Shown here piece after piece: positions 13,242 through 14,340 of a stretch of 14,340 bases of DNA. The DNA comes from JBMNNU01 sp050942695. GTDB lineage: Bacteria > Chloroflexota > UBA6077. The stretch lies in NCBI GenBank assembly GCA_050942695.1, contig JBMNNU010000060.1, positions 1-14,340 on the forward strand, read 5' to 3'. A model generated the notes under the pieces. The model was given only the letters and a program-made list of their open reading frames with translations, did not search any database and was not told the origin of the DNA. How positions within the stretch are numbered: position 1 is the stretch's first letter; the number at the start of each line of letters is the position of its first letter. A program made the position numbers and the translations under genes.

Positions 13242-14340
13242 CAGGATTCCAGCGGCAGACTGAAGTAAAATGTAGAGCCTCTCCCTTCTTCACTCTCCAC
13301 CCATAGATCCCCGCCGTGAGCTTCAACGATACCCTTGCAGATGTGCAATCCCAACCCCAGCCCTCCGGCTAACTCCTTCGGGACATTAGTTGCGCGGTAA
13401 TAGGGCTCAAATATGGATGCCTGTTGATTCGAAGGTATACCAATTCCCTGGTCTGATATCGCCACTACAGCCAGTCGTACGGCGTCGAGACCGCTCCGTC
13501 GCTCTTCTAACTTCTCGTGATTCGTCTCACGTGGATCCTTCTGCTCAACTCTAACCGTGAGCAAGCCGCCTTTGGGGGAATACTTGATGGCGTTGGCCAA
13601 CAGGTTGGTGAGAACCTGGTCGACCCTTTCGCGATCCCAGGAACCCATCAACTGCACATTCGGCAAAACCACGTTCAAACGGAGTTTCGTATGCTCAGCC
13701 ATTATCCCTCGGAAGCGCTCGATCACACCGACCACAACTGAGTTAAGGCTCGTTGGCTCCCTCTTCAGCTCTATCTGTCCATTGTCGATTCGGCTAACGT
13801 CGAAGACAACCCCGGTGAGGTCCGTTAACCAATCGATCTGCCTTAGAATCATCTCCAGGTGGGTTTCTGCCTTAGCCTTACCACCTACGCTATCCGTTTT
13901 GATAGCCCGCAGACTCATCTGAGCGAGGGACTTGGTCGTTGCTAGGCCGTTTCGAAGCTCATGAGAAGCCGTCGATATCGACATATCACGAAGCTTTATC
14001 GCCCTTCGCAGATCCAGAAGCGTGCTCTGGACATCGACGGCGGTTGCCACCATCTCCGAGAGGGCTACAGCCAACGCATTGTCTTCTTCATGCATCGGAC
14101 TGCCCTGCCGGGACATGCAGAGCAGCATTCCCGCGTCATAGCTCTCGGATCTCATGGGGACAAGCAATATCGATTCGATGCCCGCATCTACGGCATTTTC
14201 GGGCAGGCCTTCGGCATCTACATCCGATACCCGCAACGGCTTCTCTCCGCTCAGTAGCTGCTCCATCGTGCCGGGCTGGAGGCGAGCAGGTATACTCAGC
14301 AAATCCTGCGTGATCCTCTCCATCCAGCGCTCTTTCGGAT
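13241..14340 (-). CDS. Sensor histidine kinase with a GAF-like domain (N-terminus cut by window edge)
   Basis: The frame is open from the window edge to TGA at 13241, about 365 residues visible. I number from the internal Met at 14323, which is probably not the true start. Residues 1-100 look like the C-terminal part of a GAF sensor (ESILLVPMRSESYDAGMLLC). The dimerisation helix has the phosphoacceptor His121 in ASHELRNGLATTKSLAQ; the usual motif is HELRTPL. The ATP-binding domain has the N box DQVLTNLLANAIKYSP (235-250), G1 DQGIGIP (291-297), F box FEPYYR (305-310) and G2 GGLGLGL (320-326), and ends with STFYFSLPL. No membrane segment is visible in this part. The partner response regulator is not in the window, so the signal is unknown. 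Not likely to be functionally tied to the pyr genes. Confidence 0.93.
   Translation of the reverse strand, partial: PKERWMERITQDLLSIPARLQPGTMEQLLSGEKPLRVSDVDAEGLPENAVDAGIESILLVPMRSESYDAGMLLCMSRQGSPMHEEDNALAVALSEMVATAVDVQSTLLDLRRAIKLRDMSISTASHELRNGLATTKSLAQMSLRAIKTDSVGGKAKAETHLEMILRQIDWLTDLTGVVFDVSRIDNGQIELKREPTSLNSVVVGVIERFRGIMAEHTKLRLNVVLPNVQLMGSWDRERVDQVLTNLLANAIKYSPKGGLLTVRVEQKDPRETNHEKLEERRSGLDAVRLAVVAISDQGIGIPSNQQASIFEPYYRATNVPKELAGGLGLGLHICKGIVEAHGGDLWVESEEGRGSTFYFSLPLES

Overview
The window is a moderately GC-rich bacterial segment dominated by a complete-looking de novo UMP biosynthesis operon on the minus strand. In transcription order it reads promoter, PyrR attenuator leader, pyrR, pyrB, pyrC, a four-helix-bundle (23S rRNA intervening-sequence type) gene, carA, carB, pyrK, pyrD. 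Together these encode carbamoyl phosphate synthesis (CarAB), aspartate transcarbamylase (PyrB), dihydroorotase (PyrC), an NAD-linked class 1B dihydroorotate dehydrogenase (PyrD plus PyrK) and the RNA-binding regulator PyrR. pyrE and pyrF are not in the window. The gene order, the PyrR attenuator and the interspersed heptamer repeats would suit a Chloroflexota-like or Gram-positive-like lineage. This is an inference from style, not proof.

Layout: 1-2121 is a membrane chemoreceptor (minus strand, cut by the window edge). 2122-2383 is a divergent intergenic region with a possible motility-sigma promoter and a stem-loop. 2384-3169 is a lipoprotein on the plus strand whose C-terminal domain resembles P19/Tp34-type metal-binding proteins; it converges on pyrD with a 5-bp gap. 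3175-12989 is the pyr operon. 12990-13180 is its leader and promoter. 13241-14340 is the C-terminal part of a GAF-containing histidine kinase.

Regulation: the operon leader carries a strong extended -10 promoter, a 5' hairpin, a PyrR-binding hairpin matching the UCCNGNGAGG consensus, an antiterminator strand and an intrinsic terminator with eight U. The leader also contains an unlisted 36-codon reading frame. Its AAGGAG ribosome site lies in the foot of the PyrR hairpin, and the frame runs through the terminator into pyrR. This suggests a combined translational and attenuation control.

The most unusual feature is a family of degenerate 7-bp repeats (GTTCTGA/GTCCTGA and an AGCTGAT-like variant) that has invaded the operon at five places. 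One pair forms 30-bp near-perfect inverted repeats (27/30) around the four-helix-bundle gene, between pyrC and carA. One forms a 13-bp perfect inverted repeat inside carB and adds about 22 codons in frame to an essential enzyme. One separates pyrK from pyrD. Two supply the stop codons and C-terminal residues of pyrC and pyrD. I read this as a repeat or cassette system that spreads by insertion and is tolerated in coding sequence. The mechanism is unknown from the sequence alone.
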